DNA from: Maribacter sp. MMG018
Lineage (GTDB): Bacteria > Bacteroidota > Bacteroidia > Flavobacteriales > Flavobacteriaceae
Direction of reading: 5' to 3'
Assembly (NCBI RefSeq): GCF_018100785.1
Contig: NZ_JAGJEC010000001.1
Span: forward strand, 806,001-870,000
Length of the DNA stretch: 64,000 bases
In this document: positions 9,426-17,912 of the stretch, piece after piece
How the letters are laid out: every line of letters starts with the position of its first letter
Position numbering within the stretch: position 1 is the stretch's first letter
The notes under the pieces: generated by a model
The model's input: the letters and a program-made list of their open reading frames with translations, nothing else
Databases searched by the model: none
Told to the model about the DNA's origin: nothing
Position numbers and translations under genes: made by a program

Positions 9426-10292
9426 ATGAAAAGATATTTTTTGCTACTTATGATTCTTGTTACTGCTTTTTCTTGTAAAGAAGAGAAGAAAGAAGCTGTG
9501 GACAAGGTTGTGGCGAAAGCCAAATCGGGTATAAAGCTGTATACTTTTGATGGAGGTACGGTAATGGTGAACGATCTAGAACTTTTCTCTCAGGACACCA
9601 CTTATCATGGTCAGAGCAAAGAATTTGCCGACCCATTTTATGTTATTAGCCATCCTAAGGGAAATTTGATGTGGGATGCCGGTCTGCCAGAAATGTTGGT
9701 AGGGCAAGACCCCTATACAACGCCAAATGGAGCTTTTACCGTGTCAAGAAAAGATTCGGTGATAAATCAATTGAAGAAAATAGGAATGACATTCGATGAT
9801 ATTGATTTTATAGCTCTTTCGCATACCCATTTTGATCATAGCGGTCATGCGAACGCCCTTAAAAACTCCACATGGTTGGTGCAAGAGGCCGAGTATGATT
9901 TTGTGGCCAGCGAAGCAACGGCTGTTTCAAATCCGGAGTTGTACAATGCGGTAAGAGACCTACAGAACATAAAAAAAATCAATGGTGATTATGACGTGTT
10001 CGGGGATGGTAACGTGGTTATCAAAGCTATGCCGGGCCATACACCGGGGCATCAGGTCCTGTTTTTGGACTTGGATGAAAACGGACCTACCCTGTTAACG
10101 GGAGATTTGTATCACCTTTACGAAAATAGGGAACATAAAAGAGTACCCGTTTTTAATTTCGATTTAAGTAAAACATTGGCAAGTATGGAGGCTTTTGAGG
10201 CTTTTGCCAAAGAAAAAGAAGCGAAAGTATACCTACAACATCAAAAAGAAGATTTTAATAAAATGCCTAAGGCACCAGAATTTTTAAAGTAA
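9426..10292 (+). CDS. Metallo-beta-lactamase-fold lipoprotein, N-acyl homoserine lactonase-like
   Basis: A 288-residue exported hydrolase inserted between sufB and sufC. It has a lipoprotein signal with lipobox AFSC (Cys17). The MBL dinuclear metal motif is HTHFDH at residues 133-138 followed by GHTPGH (His205, His209), TGDLYH (Asp227) and QHQKED (His272), the pattern of the AiiA/AttM lactonase branch. The natural substrate is unknown: lactones are a family-based guess, and a role in Fe-S assembly is not expected of a lipoprotein. It starts 77 bp after sufB and ends 6 bp before sufC, so it is probably transcribed with suf. Confidence 0.85.
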   Translation: MKRYFLLLMILVTAFSCKEEKKEAVDKVVAKAKSGIKLYTFDGGTVMVNDLELFSQDTTYHGQSKEFADPFYVISHPKGNLMWDAGLPEMLVGQDPYTTPNGAFTVSRKDSVINQLKKIGMTFDDIDFIALSHTHFDHSGHANALKNSTWLVQEAEYDFVASEATAVSNPELYNAVRDLQNIKKINGDYDVFGDGNVVIKAMPGHTPGHQVLFLDLDENGPTLLTGDLYHLYENREHKRVPVFNFDLSKTLASMEAFEAFAKEKEAKVYLQHQKEDFNKMPKAPEFLK

Positions 10293-10298
10293 GATATT

Positions 10299-11051
10299 AT
10301 GTTGAAAATTACAGACCTGCATGCACAGGTAGAGGATAAGGAAATATTAAAGGGGATAAACCTAGAGGTAAAAGCGGGCGAAGTTCATGCGATCATGGGG
10401 CCAAACGGTTCTGGTAAAAGTACGTTGGCTTCCGTTATTGCCGGTAAGGAAGAATTTGAGGTTACCGAGGGTAGTGTAGCTCTTGACGGTGAAAACCTAG
10501 AAGATATTGCACCAGAGGAAAGAGCGCACAAAGGTATTTTTCTGTCGTTTCAGTATCCGGTAGAGATTCCTGGGGTCTCGGTTACCAATTTTATGAAAAC
10601 GGCGATCAACGAGTCTAGAAAAGCCAAAGGCTTGGATGATATGCCCGCCAATGAAATGTTGAAAATGATTCGTGAAAAATCCGAATTATTGGAGATAGAC
10701 CGTAAATTCTTGTCTAGGTCTTTAAACGAAGGATTCTCCGGAGGAGAAAAGAAGCGTAACGAGATCTTTCAAATGGCAATGCTAGAGCCTAAAGTGGCTA
10801 TTTTGGACGAAACGGATTCTGGTCTCGACATCGATGCCCTAAGAATTGTGGCCAACGGTGTAAACAAATTAAAGAGTAAGGACAACGCTGTTATCGTAAT
10901 TACCCACTATCAAAGATTATTGGATTATATAGTGCCAGATTTTGTGCATGTACTTTACAACGGTAAAATTGTAAAATCCGGAGGTAAGGAGCTGGCAATG
11001 GAACTAGAAGAAAAAGGGTACGATTGGTTGAAGCAAGAAGCTGCCGTTTAA
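10299..11051 (+). CDS. sufC: Fe-S cluster assembly ATPase SufC
   Basis: A 250-residue cytosolic ABC-type ATPase that powers the SufBC2D scaffold. Walker A is GPNGSGKST (residues 34-42), the Q-loop is in LSFQYPVEIPG, the signature is FSGGEKKRNE and Walker B is AILDETDSGLDID. The TITHYQR-type switch histidine is seen in VITHYQRLLDYI. All match SufC rather than a transport ATPase, and sufD follows. Confidence 0.97.
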   Translation: MLKITDLHAQVEDKEILKGINLEVKAGEVHAIMGPNGSGKSTLASVIAGKEEFEVTEGSVALDGENLEDIAPEERAHKGIFLSFQYPVEIPGVSVTNFMKTAINESRKAKGLDDMPANEMLKMIREKSELLEIDRKFLSRSLNEGFSGGEKKRNEIFQMAMLEPKVAILDETDSGLDIDALRIVANGVNKLKSKDNAVIVITHYQRLLDYIVPDFVHVLYNGKIVKSGGKELAMELEEKGYDWLKQEAAV

Positions 11052-11118
11052 AAGGTAGGTAGACAAGGTAAAAAGAAAGCGCCTTTTAATTTAAGCCGAC
11101 TACTTAACACTAAAAGAA

Positions 11119-12435
11119 ATGGATTTAAAAGATAAGTTGATATCTTCCTTTATGGCATTCGAGAACAATGTGGATGTAGAGAACCCTGTTCACGATGTAC
11201 GTATGGAAGCAATAAAGAATTTTGAAGAGAAAGGGTTTCCGTCCAAAAAAGAGGAAGCTTGGAAGTATACTTCGTTGAACAGTCTTCAAAAGATAGATTT
11301 TAGTATTTTTCCGAAAGAAGAAAATACGATAGAGTACAAAGATGTTAAGCGTTATTTTCTTCATGAAATAGATACTTATAAGATTGTTTTTATAGACGGT
11401 ATTTATAGCTCGTACCTTTCTGAGACAACACATGACGGTGTAGATATCTGTCTTATGAGCGCAGCGTTGACCAAGCCTATGTACAAGCAGGTCATAGATG
11501 TGTATTTTAATAAAGTGGCCTCTAAGGAAGAGTCCCTGACTACGCTGAATACCGCTTTTAGTAAAGAGGGGGCCTATATCTACATTCCAAAGAACAAAAT
11601 GCCCAAAAAACCTATCGAAATTTTACATTTTGCGACAGGCAACGAGGCAGCTTTGATGTTACAGCCACGTAATTTGATAGTGGTAGAGGAAAATGCGGAA
11701 GTTCAGATCATAGAACGCCATCAGAGCTTAACGTCAAATGAGGTTTTGACCAATTCGGTTACCGAGATATTCGCCGCCGAAAATGGTATCGTAGATTATT
11801 ATAAAATACAGAACGATGCCCCGGAATCGTCTTTGATAGACAATACCTATATCAATCAAAAAGGTAAGAGCGTCGTAAAAGTGCACACCTTTTCTTTTGG
11901 AGGTAAACTTACCCGTAACAATTTGAACTTCTATCAAAACGGGGAGTATATAGATTCTACCATGAAGGGCGTTACCATCTTAGGGGACAAACAGCATGTA
12001 GACCATCACTCCTTGGTGCATCATATAGAACCTAACTGTGAAAGTCATCAAGATTATAAAGGTATTTACGGCGATGGTTCCACAGGTGTTTTCAACGGTA
12101 AAATTATTGTAGATAAGATTGCCCAAAAGACCAATGCTTTTCAACAGAACAATAATATTTTGATCAGTGATAAGGCAACGATCAACACCAAACCACAATT
12201 AGAGATTTTTGCGGACGACGTAAAATGTTCACACGGTTGTACTATTGGGCAGTTAGATGAAGACGCTTTGTTCTATTTACAATCGCGTGGTATTCCTAAA
12301 AAGGAAGCACGTGCTTTGTTAATGTATGCTTTTGCCAATAATGTATTGGAGAGTGTTCGTATACCAGAATTAAAAATTAGAATTAATAAATTGATTGCTG
12401 AAAAACTAGGGGTTAATCTTGGGTTTGATTTGTAA
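11119..12435 (+). CDS. sufD: Fe-S cluster assembly protein SufD
   Basis: A 438-residue SufD, the partner of SufB in the SufBC2D complex, with roles in iron acquisition. The N-terminus has the typical KKEEAWKYTSL helix and the C-terminal beta-helix contains THSFSFGG-type repeats, VDHHSLVHHIEPNCESHQ, DYKGIYGDGSTGVFNGKI and the final VKCSHGCTIGQLDEDALFYL segment with conserved histidine and cysteine. Length is normal. A strong terminator follows about 45 bp after the stop, marking the end of the first suf transcription unit. Confidence 0.96.
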   Translation: MDLKDKLISSFMAFENNVDVENPVHDVRMEAIKNFEEKGFPSKKEEAWKYTSLNSLQKIDFSIFPKEENTIEYKDVKRYFLHEIDTYKIVFIDGIYSSYLSETTHDGVDICLMSAALTKPMYKQVIDVYFNKVASKEESLTTLNTAFSKEGAYIYIPKNKMPKKPIEILHFATGNEAALMLQPRNLIVVEENAEVQIIERHQSLTSNEVLTNSVTEIFAAENGIVDYYKIQNDAPESSLIDNTYINQKGKSVVKVHTFSFGGKLTRNNLNFYQNGEYIDSTMKGVTILGDKQHVDHHSLVHHIEPNCESHQDYKGIYGDGSTGVFNGKIIVDKIAQKTNAFQQNNNILISDKATINTKPQLEIFADDVKCSHGCTIGQLDEDALFYLQSRGIPKKEARALLMYAFANNVLESVRIPELKIRINKLIAEKLGVNLGFDL

Positions 12436-12480
12436 GAAAAGAACAATTTTCTTAAAACATATTGTTATAAGACTTTAAAA

Positions 12481-12509
12481 AGCGACACTTCATCAGTGTC
12501 GCTTTTTTT
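12481..12509 (+). terminator. Rho-independent terminator after sufD
   Basis: A perfect 9-bp stem AGCGACACT / AGTGTCGCT with loop TCATC is followed by a run of T. It ends the A-carrier-sufB-sufC-sufD transcript and separates it from the two barrel genes. Confidence 0.9.
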
Positions 12510-12567
12510 ATGAGAGAATTTACCTATAAATTAACGGCTTAATAATAAACCAACAACCAATTTATCT

Positions 12568-13227
12568 ATGAAAAAACACTATTTGTTTGTGATTTCTTTT
12601 CTCATTTTCAATGCCTCTATTTGGGCTCAAGAAGTTAGACTTGGAGTAAAAGCTGGATTAAATGTATCTAACATAGATAATAATGATCCTTTTTATGATG
12701 AAAATAGCAATTATAGGACTTCATTTCATGCAGGGCTTTTTGCTGAGATACCTTTAAATTCTAAATTTTCGTTTCAGCCAGAGCTGTTGTATTCTTCAAT
12801 AGGGAAGGTAGATAAATATGATTTAAATTATAGAATTTTTGATTTAGAACCTCTAGGAGCAGATTCTTTTAAACTCGTACAAAAGAGAAATTACCTGACT
12901 GTGCCTCTAACTTTCAAGTGGTATGTTGCAGAACGATTATATATCAATGCAGGACCGCAAGTAAGTTTTCTTTTAAATACGGTAAGTAAAGCTAAAGGAG
13001 ATGATTTTCCGGATAGCTATGAAGATGCATATAAAGCTTCAGGAGAATTTAAATTAGATTATGGGGCAGTTCTTGGTGTGGGATTTTTTATAAATGATGA
13101 TATAAATATCGGTCTTCAATATTACAGAGGATTGAAAGATTTATTTGGTGATTCTGATTTTGATATCATTGATCGTAAAGCTTACCATTCTGTGTTTCAA
13201 TTAACTGTTGCATATTCAATTTTTTAA
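12568..13227 (+). CDS. Outer-membrane beta-barrel protein (porin-family/OMP_b-brl type)
   Basis: A 219-residue exported protein with a signal peptide ending near SIWAQ. The mature part starts VRLGVKAGLNVSNID and continues as alternating strands with PELLYSSIGK, YLTVPLTFKWYV and LNAGPQVSFLLN-like strands, ending in an aromatic residue (VAYSIF), as expected of small Bacteroidota outer-membrane barrels. Ligand and function are unknown. It is visibly more AT-rich than the suf genes either side and sits behind the sufD terminator, so it looks like part of an insertion between sufD and sufS. Confidence 0.8.
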   Translation: MKKHYLFVISFLIFNASIWAQEVRLGVKAGLNVSNIDNNDPFYDENSNYRTSFHAGLFAEIPLNSKFSFQPELLYSSIGKVDKYDLNYRIFDLEPLGADSFKLVQKRNYLTVPLTFKWYVAERLYINAGPQVSFLLNTVSKAKGDDFPDSYEDAYKASGEFKLDYGAVLGVGFFINDDINIGLQYYRGLKDLFGDSDFDIIDRKAYHSVFQLTVAYSIF

Positions 13228-13337
13228 ATAATTTGAGCATAAATTAACGGTTCGTTAGGTAATTCTTAACGATCCGTTGTATTTTCTTACACTACTATTG
13301 AGCTATTTTCGTTTTATAAATAAATAACTAGAATTTT

Positions 13338-13958
13338 ATGAAACGACTTTTATTTACCTCATTTTTAGTATTAACCTCTATTATTTTACATGCTCAAGAT
13401 CAAAAATGGAGTGTGGAAGCTAATTATCCATTAAATGTTTCTGATGATTTAGGATTTAGTGAATTAAATGGTGTTATCGATTTGGGTATTAAATATCGTT
13501 TTGTTGAGCTAGGTGCCGTAAATATTGGTGTTGGACTTAGTGCCGCGTATTTAAAAAATCAAGATGAATGGACTTACTACGATCTAGAGAATGTAAACGT
13601 AAATAATGATTATAAAGTGAAAAAGCTTTTATTTCAGCCGAAAGTGTTTGCCGAATTGGCGATACCGGGTTTTACAAAACTTAAGCCACAAATTGCCCTA
13701 GGTTATTCAATAGTTAAAGATGATTACTATTATAAAAGTGGAAATAATTCAGAAGTTGATAATAATTCTACTGACGGAGGATTAAACTTGAATTTAGGTC
13801 TGTCTTATGATATTTCTAATAGATTTTTTATTCAAATACAATATGATTACTTAAACGTAAATGTAAATGGAGATACCGTTATAAATGGAGAAACTTTTAG
13901 TTATGATTATGATGAAAATGGAAGTCTAATAAAAGCTGGTATCGGATTTCGGTTTTAA
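13338..13958 (+). CDS. Outer-membrane beta-barrel protein
   Basis: A 206-residue exported protein with a signal peptide ending near LHAQ. The mature part has barrel-like alternating strands (WSVEANYPLNVS, IDLGIKYRFVELGAVNIGVG, LNLNLGLSYDISNRFFIQIQYDYL) and ends in GIGFRF with C-terminal phenylalanine, the usual signal for outer-membrane assembly. It belongs to the same loose structural class as the preceding gene but is not an obvious duplicate. It is also AT-rich and separates sufD from sufS. Function unknown. Confidence 0.75.
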   Translation: MKRLLFTSFLVLTSIILHAQDQKWSVEANYPLNVSDDLGFSELNGVIDLGIKYRFVELGAVNIGVGLSAAYLKNQDEWTYYDLENVNVNNDYKVKKLLFQPKVFAELAIPGFTKLKPQIALGYSIVKDDYYYKSGNNSEVDNNSTDGGLNLNLGLSYDISNRFFIQIQYDYLNVNVNGDTVINGETFSYDYDENGSLIKAGIGFRF

Positions 13959-13994
13959 AACTAATAAATCTACCTTTTCACAAAAGGATAAACA

Positions 13995-14023
13995 ATACCC
14001 GATATGTTTTCATTATCGGGTAT
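13995..14023. promoter_or_regulatory. Perfect 10-bp inverted repeat overlapping the sufS promoter
   Basis: ATACCCGATA and TATCGGGTAT form a perfect 10-bp inverted repeat around a 9-base spacer, just before sufS. Its right arm overlaps the TATCTTTG -7 box by three bases. There is no T-run after it, so it may be a weak terminator of the barrel gene, an operator for sufS, or both. Confidence 0.5.
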
Positions 14024-14028
14024 CTTTG
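14021..14028 (+). promoter_or_regulatory. Promoter -7 box of sufS
   Basis: TATCTTTG is an exact TAnnTTTG match 18 bp before the sufS ATG. It gives sufS its own start of transcription, as needed after the sufD terminator and the two barrel genes. Confidence 0.6.
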
Positions 14029-14046
14029 TATATAAGAAGATTGACT

Positions 14047-15261
14047 ATGTTAGACATTAAAAAAATAAGGGAAGATTTTCCAATTCTAAGTCGAGAAGTG
14101 AATGGGAAACCTTTGGTGTACTTCGACAATGCCGCTACATCGCAGACCCCAAAACAGGTGATAGATGCTATTGTAGATTATTATGAAAACTACAATGCCA
14201 ATATTCACCGTGGTGTGCACGCCCTATCGCAAGAGGCTACAGATAAATATGAGATAGCGCGGCAGAAAATTCAGAAGCACTTCAATGCAAAGAATTCATA
14301 CGAAATCATATTTACTTCGGGTACTACCCATGGCATTAACCTGGTAGCCAGCGGATTTACTTCGTTGTTGGAAAAGGGAGACGAGATTATAGTATCGGCC
14401 ATGGAACACCACTCCAATATTGTGCCATGGCAAATGCTTTGCGAACGAACAGGTGCGGTACTTAAGGTGATACCAATGAACCAACAGGGAGAGTTGATTA
14501 TGGAGAAGTTTTCTGAAATACTTTCCCCTAAAACAAAATTGGTATTCTGTAACCATGTATCCAACGCTCTTGGCACTATAAACCCAATTGAGAAAATTAT
14601 TGATATGGCCCATGGGGTCGGTGCTGCGGTATTGATAGATGGGGCACAGGCAGCTCCACATATAAAGGCGGATGTACAAGCATTGGATGTAGATTTCTAT
14701 GTTGTTTCCGCTCATAAAATGTGTGGCCCTACGGGTGTTGGCATGCTTTACGGGAAAGAAGAATGGCTCAATAAGCTACCACCTTATCAAGGAGGAGGAG
14801 AGATGATAGCCGAGGTTACGTTTGAAAAGACGACCTATGCTGAGCTACCTCATAAGTTTGAGGCAGGTACACCTAATATTTGTGGTGGAATTGCCTTTGG
14901 TGCGGCCCTCGACTATATGAACAGTATTGGCTTTGCCAATATTGCCGAGTATGAACACGAGCTGTTAGAATATGCGACCCAAGAGCTTTTAAAGATAGAT
15001 GGGTTAAAGATCTATGGTAACGCCGAGCATAAAACCGCCGTTATTTCTTTTAATATCGAGGGGGTGCACCCATACGATATAGGCACTATTTTAGATAAAT
15101 TGGGTATTGCGGTACGAACAGGACATCATTGTACGCAGCCCATAATGGACTTTTACGGCATTCCGGGAACGGTAAGGGCCAGTTTTAGTTTTTATAATAC
15201 CAAAGAAGAAATAGATGTGCTCGTAGCGGGAGTTGAAAGAGCCAAAAACATGCTGGTGTAA
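14047..15261 (+). CDS. sufS: SufS-type cysteine desulfurase
   Basis: A 404-residue PLP enzyme that takes sulfur from cysteine as a persulfide for Fe-S assembly. The PLP lysine is Lys224 in SAHKMCGP and the persulfide cysteine is Cys362 in RTGHHCTQP; the class II (SufS) features FDNAATSQTP and NIHRGVHALS are present. I use the ATG at 14047 (MLDIKKIRED), which fits the family and lies 18 bp after the promoter box; a start at 14026 would overlap that box. sufE follows, its persulfide acceptor. Confidence 0.95.
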   Translation: MLDIKKIREDFPILSREVNGKPLVYFDNAATSQTPKQVIDAIVDYYENYNANIHRGVHALSQEATDKYEIARQKIQKHFNAKNSYEIIFTSGTTHGINLVASGFTSLLEKGDEIIVSAMEHHSNIVPWQMLCERTGAVLKVIPMNQQGELIMEKFSEILSPKTKLVFCNHVSNALGTINPIEKIIDMAHGVGAAVLIDGAQAAPHIKADVQALDVDFYVVSAHKMCGPTGVGMLYGKEEWLNKLPPYQGGGEMIAEVTFEKTTYAELPHKFEAGTPNICGGIAFGAALDYMNSIGFANIAEYEHELLEYATQELLKIDGLKIYGNAEHKTAVISFNIEGVHPYDIGTILDKLGIAVRTGHHCTQPIMDFYGIPGTVRASFSFYNTKEEIDVLVAGVERAKNMLV

Positions 15262-15289
15262 GCTTTTTTGTTAGCATAAGCCTAAACTT

Positions 15290-15320
15290 TTGATTCCCAA
15301 GAATTCCTATTGTACTTTTG
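15290..15320 (+). promoter_or_regulatory. Promoter of sufE (TTG -33, TACTTTTG -7)
   Basis: TTG at 15290-15292 and TACTTTTG at 15313-15320 are separated by 20 bases, close to the Bacteroidota -33/-7 consensus, and end 15 bp before the sufE ATG. An internal promoter for sufE and the following genes is therefore likely. Confidence 0.6.
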
Positions 15321-15334
15321 TGTAAAAGCCACCC

Positions 15335-15757
15335 ATGAAAATTAAAGAGATACAAGAAGAGATCGTAGATGAGTTTTCAATGTTCGATGATTGGATGCAG
15401 CGCTATGAATATATGATAGAGTTGGGCAAATCGCTTCCCATGATCGACGAAGAATATAAGACCGATGATAATATTATAAAAGGTTGCCAGAGCAAAGTAT
15501 GGGTACATGCCGAGTTGGATGGAGACAAATTGGTATTTACCGCCGATAGCGATGCGATCATTACAAAGGGGATTATTGCCATTTTGATCAGGGCCTTTAG
15601 CAATCAAAAACCCCAAGATATTATAGATGCAGATACCGATTTTATTGATGAAATCGGATTAAAAGAGCATTTATCGCCCACAAGGGCCAATGGTCTTGTA
15701 AGCATGATCAAACAGTTAAAACTATATGCGATCGCTTATCAGACGCAATTAAATTAA
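15335..15757 (+). CDS. sufE: Cysteine desulfuration protein SufE
   Basis: A 140-residue sulfur acceptor that takes persulfide from SufS and passes it to SufB. The acceptor is Cys51 in IIKGCQSKVW, within the conserved loop. The N-terminal EIQEEIVDEFSMFDDWMQRYEYMIELG and the C-terminal HLSPTRANGLVSMIKQLK match the family. It lies 73 bp after sufS and 5 bp before the DUF59 gene. Confidence 0.95.
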   Translation: MKIKEIQEEIVDEFSMFDDWMQRYEYMIELGKSLPMIDEEYKTDDNIIKGCQSKVWVHAELDGDKLVFTADSDAIITKGIIAILIRAFSNQKPQDIIDADTDFIDEIGLKEHLSPTRANGLVSMIKQLKLYAIAYQTQLN

Positions 15758-15762
15758 GAGAT

Positions 15763-16095
15763 ATGAGCGAAGAAACACAAGAAAGGGATACCTCCGAATT
15801 AGGAGAGAAAATAGTAAAGATCTTAAAGACTATTTATGATCCGGAAATTCCTGTAGATATATACGAACTGGGATTAATTTATGACGTTTTGGTCAATGAA
15901 GACAATGAGGTAAAGATATTGATGACCCTTACCTCGCCTAACTGTCCCGTTGCCGAGACCTTGCCTACAGAAGTAGAGGAAAAAGTGAAGTCTCTGAACG
16001 ATATAAAAGATGCTGAGGTAGAGATTACCTTTGATCCCCCATGGACCCAAGATTTAATGAGCGAAGAGGCCAAATTAGAGCTAGGGCTTTTGTAA
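15763..16095 (+). CDS. SUF-associated DUF59/MIP18-family protein (SufT-like)
   Basis: A 110-residue protein of the DUF59 (FeS_assembly_P) family, accessory factors in Fe-S cluster maturation or transfer. Conserved features: TIYDPEIPVDIYELGLIYDV, the MTLTSPNCPVAETLP segment with the reactive cysteine, and ITFDPPWTQDLMSEEAK. The name SufT has been used for related proteins, so the role here is by family and position directly after sufE. Confidence 0.92.
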   Translation: MSEETQERDTSELGEKIVKILKTIYDPEIPVDIYELGLIYDVLVNEDNEVKILMTLTSPNCPVAETLPTEVEEKVKSLNDIKDAEVEITFDPPWTQDLMSEEAKLELGLL

Positions 16096-16134
16096 TTGCG
16101 CCTTAACCATTAGAATTGATTCGGTAAAAGCTAT

Positions 16135-16647
16135 ATGTCAGACGAAATAATAAATAGAGTATCGCAAAGCAAGCTGGTTACTGTTGACCTTGAAGAGTAT
16201 TACCCTTCGGGAAAAAGAATTGTTTTGGATATTAAAGATTGGCTTTTCGAGGGGTTTATTTTACGTGAAAAGGAATTTAGGGCTTATTTGAAAGAACATG
16301 ATTGGGAGCAATATAAGGATGCATACGTTGTTCTGACCTGTTCTACGGAGGCTATCGTACCAGGCTGGGCCTATATGCTTATTACCACAAAGCTTCATCC
16401 TTATGCAAAAAAAGTGGTTCAAGGCACCTTAGAGGATTTAGAAACCTTGTTGTATCAATCTATTATAGAGAATATGGATGTTTCCGGTTATAAAAACAAA
16501 CCGGTCATAATTAAGGGGTGTAGTAAAAAACCGGTACCCCCGAATGCCTATATTATGATAGCGGACAAACTTCAGTCCGTTGCAAAATCCATCATGTACG
16601 GAGAAGCATGTTCTTCTGTTCCTTTATATAAGGAAAAAAATCAATAG
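16135..16647 (+). CDS. DUF2480 family protein
   Basis: A 170-residue protein matching the Bacteroidota DUF2480 family, with IINRVSQSKLVTVDLEEYYP and the segment DIKDWLFEGFILREKEFR. It has no signal peptide or membrane segment and is probably cytosolic. Three cysteines lie in conserved-looking positions (CSTEA, KGCSKK, EACSS). The family commonly sits at the end of flavobacterial suf clusters, as here, so a link to Fe-S assembly is inferred from context; no activity is known to me. Confidence 0.88.
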   Translation: MSDEIINRVSQSKLVTVDLEEYYPSGKRIVLDIKDWLFEGFILREKEFRAYLKEHDWEQYKDAYVVLTCSTEAIVPGWAYMLITTKLHPYAKKVVQGTLEDLETLLYQSIIENMDVSGYKNKPVIIKGCSKKPVPPNAYIMIADKLQSVAKSIMYGEACSSVPLYKEKNQ

Positions 16648-16677
16648 AAATTCCTGTAGGGAAAAAGTGACTATTCG

Positions 16678-16685
16678 TACATTTG
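16678..16685 (+). promoter_or_regulatory. Promoter -7 box of the DUF3078 gene
   Basis: TACATTTG matches TAnnTTTG, 29 bp before the ATG of the DUF3078 gene, in the gap after DUF2480. No clear -33 TTG was found. Confidence 0.5.
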
Positions 16686-16714
16686 CGTTTCTAAAAAAAT
16701 AAACACTAATTATC

Positions 16715-17647
16715 ATGAAGAACATTTTTTTAACTACAGTGCTAATGTTGGCGTGTGCTTTTGGCTTTGCGCAGACAGAAGAGGAACTAAAGGCCGAAAT
16801 GGCTTCTAAGAAAGATTCTATTGCAGCCATTCAAGGAAGGGTAGATGCGATAAAAGGTCAAATTGACGCACTTCCAGGTTGGAAGATAGGGGCTTTTGGT
16901 ACTATAGGTGCCAATATCAGTGGTTTCGATAACTGGTATGCCCAAGGTACACCTAACAACTCTACCGGTAATATTGGAGTTACGGTAAACGGTTATGCTA
17001 ACTTGCAACAAGAAAAGTTTTTCTGGAGAAACTCTGGAAACTTGAATTTGGGATGGGTAAAATTCGATGATAAAGACGACCCTGCCGATGATGACAGTTT
17101 TAGACAAGCTACCGATGTTTTTACCATCACCTCTTTATACGGTCGTAAATTAAGTGAAAAGTTCGCTATTTCTGCGTTAGGGGAATACAGAACTACCATC
17201 TTGGACAACTTTAACGATCCTGGTTATTTAGATTTAGGTATTGGTGCTACTTGGACACCGATAACCGATTTGGTTGTGGTAATACACCCTTTAAACTATA
17301 ACTTCGTATTTAGCAGCGAAGATGATATTTTCGAATCTTCTTTAGGTGCAAAGATCGTTGCCGATTATACTCGTAAGATCGGAAATATCAATTTCAAGTC
17401 CAACCTATCTATGTTCCAAAGCTACAAGTCTTCAGATTTGTCTAACTGGACTTGGATAAACTCTTTTGGTTACACCATTTGGAACGGAATAGGTTTAGGT
17501 TTTGAGTTTGGCTTAAGAAATAACAAGCAAGAAGCTCTTAACTATGCCATAAACGACGCTGTAGTTCCTGATGCAGGTGCTACTTTTGACAGTATAGACA
17601 ACGATTTACAGTCTTACTGGTTATTTGGATTGAACTACGCGTTCTAA
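16715..17647 (+). CDS. DUF3078 family outer-membrane beta-barrel protein
   Basis: A 310-residue exported protein with a signal peptide (ending FGFAQ), a short charged helix (EEELKAEMASKKDSIAAIQG) and then barrel-like strands: WKIGAFGTIGANISGFDNW, the GNLNLGWVKFDDKDDPADDDSFRQATDVF segment and a final YWLFGLNYAF. These match the Bacteroidota DUF3078 family. It is the last gene of the locus, with its own promoter box and a strong terminator. Function is unknown. Confidence 0.88.
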   Translation: MKNIFLTTVLMLACAFGFAQTEEELKAEMASKKDSIAAIQGRVDAIKGQIDALPGWKIGAFGTIGANISGFDNWYAQGTPNNSTGNIGVTVNGYANLQQEKFFWRNSGNLNLGWVKFDDKDDPADDDSFRQATDVFTITSLYGRKLSEKFAISALGEYRTTILDNFNDPGYLDLGIGATWTPITDLVVVIHPLNYNFVFSSEDDIFESSLGAKIVADYTRKIGNINFKSNLSMFQSYKSSDLSNWTWINSFGYTIWNGIGLGFEFGLRNNKQEALNYAINDAVVPDAGATFDSIDNDLQSYWLFGLNYAF

Positions 17648-17667
17648 GAAATAAATATAGTAGTATA

Positions 17668-17697
17668 AAAAAAGCCCTCTTTTTAGAGGGCTTTTTT
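17668..17697 (+). terminator. Rho-independent terminator after the DUF3078 gene
   Basis: AAAAAAGCCCTCT / AGAGGGCTTTTTT with a short T loop forms a strong, nearly symmetric hairpin flanked by A and T runs, so it can work in both directions and could also end the convergent hflX transcript. Confidence 0.9.
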
Positions 17698-17912
17698 GGT
17701 TAAGTAGGTATCGTAAAATTTGGGATTTTACTCATAGTTATAAGTTCAATATCGATTTGGGGTCAACACTATCACTTACGCACACTGTAAAGTTACGGTG
17801 AGCGTTTCGCTTGTGTGCAATTTATGTTGTGAACGCGACCTAAAATGTTGTGAAACATATCAACGGTTCAAATTCATCGATGAACAACATCCCTGGTTGT
17901 ATGGATGGTATT

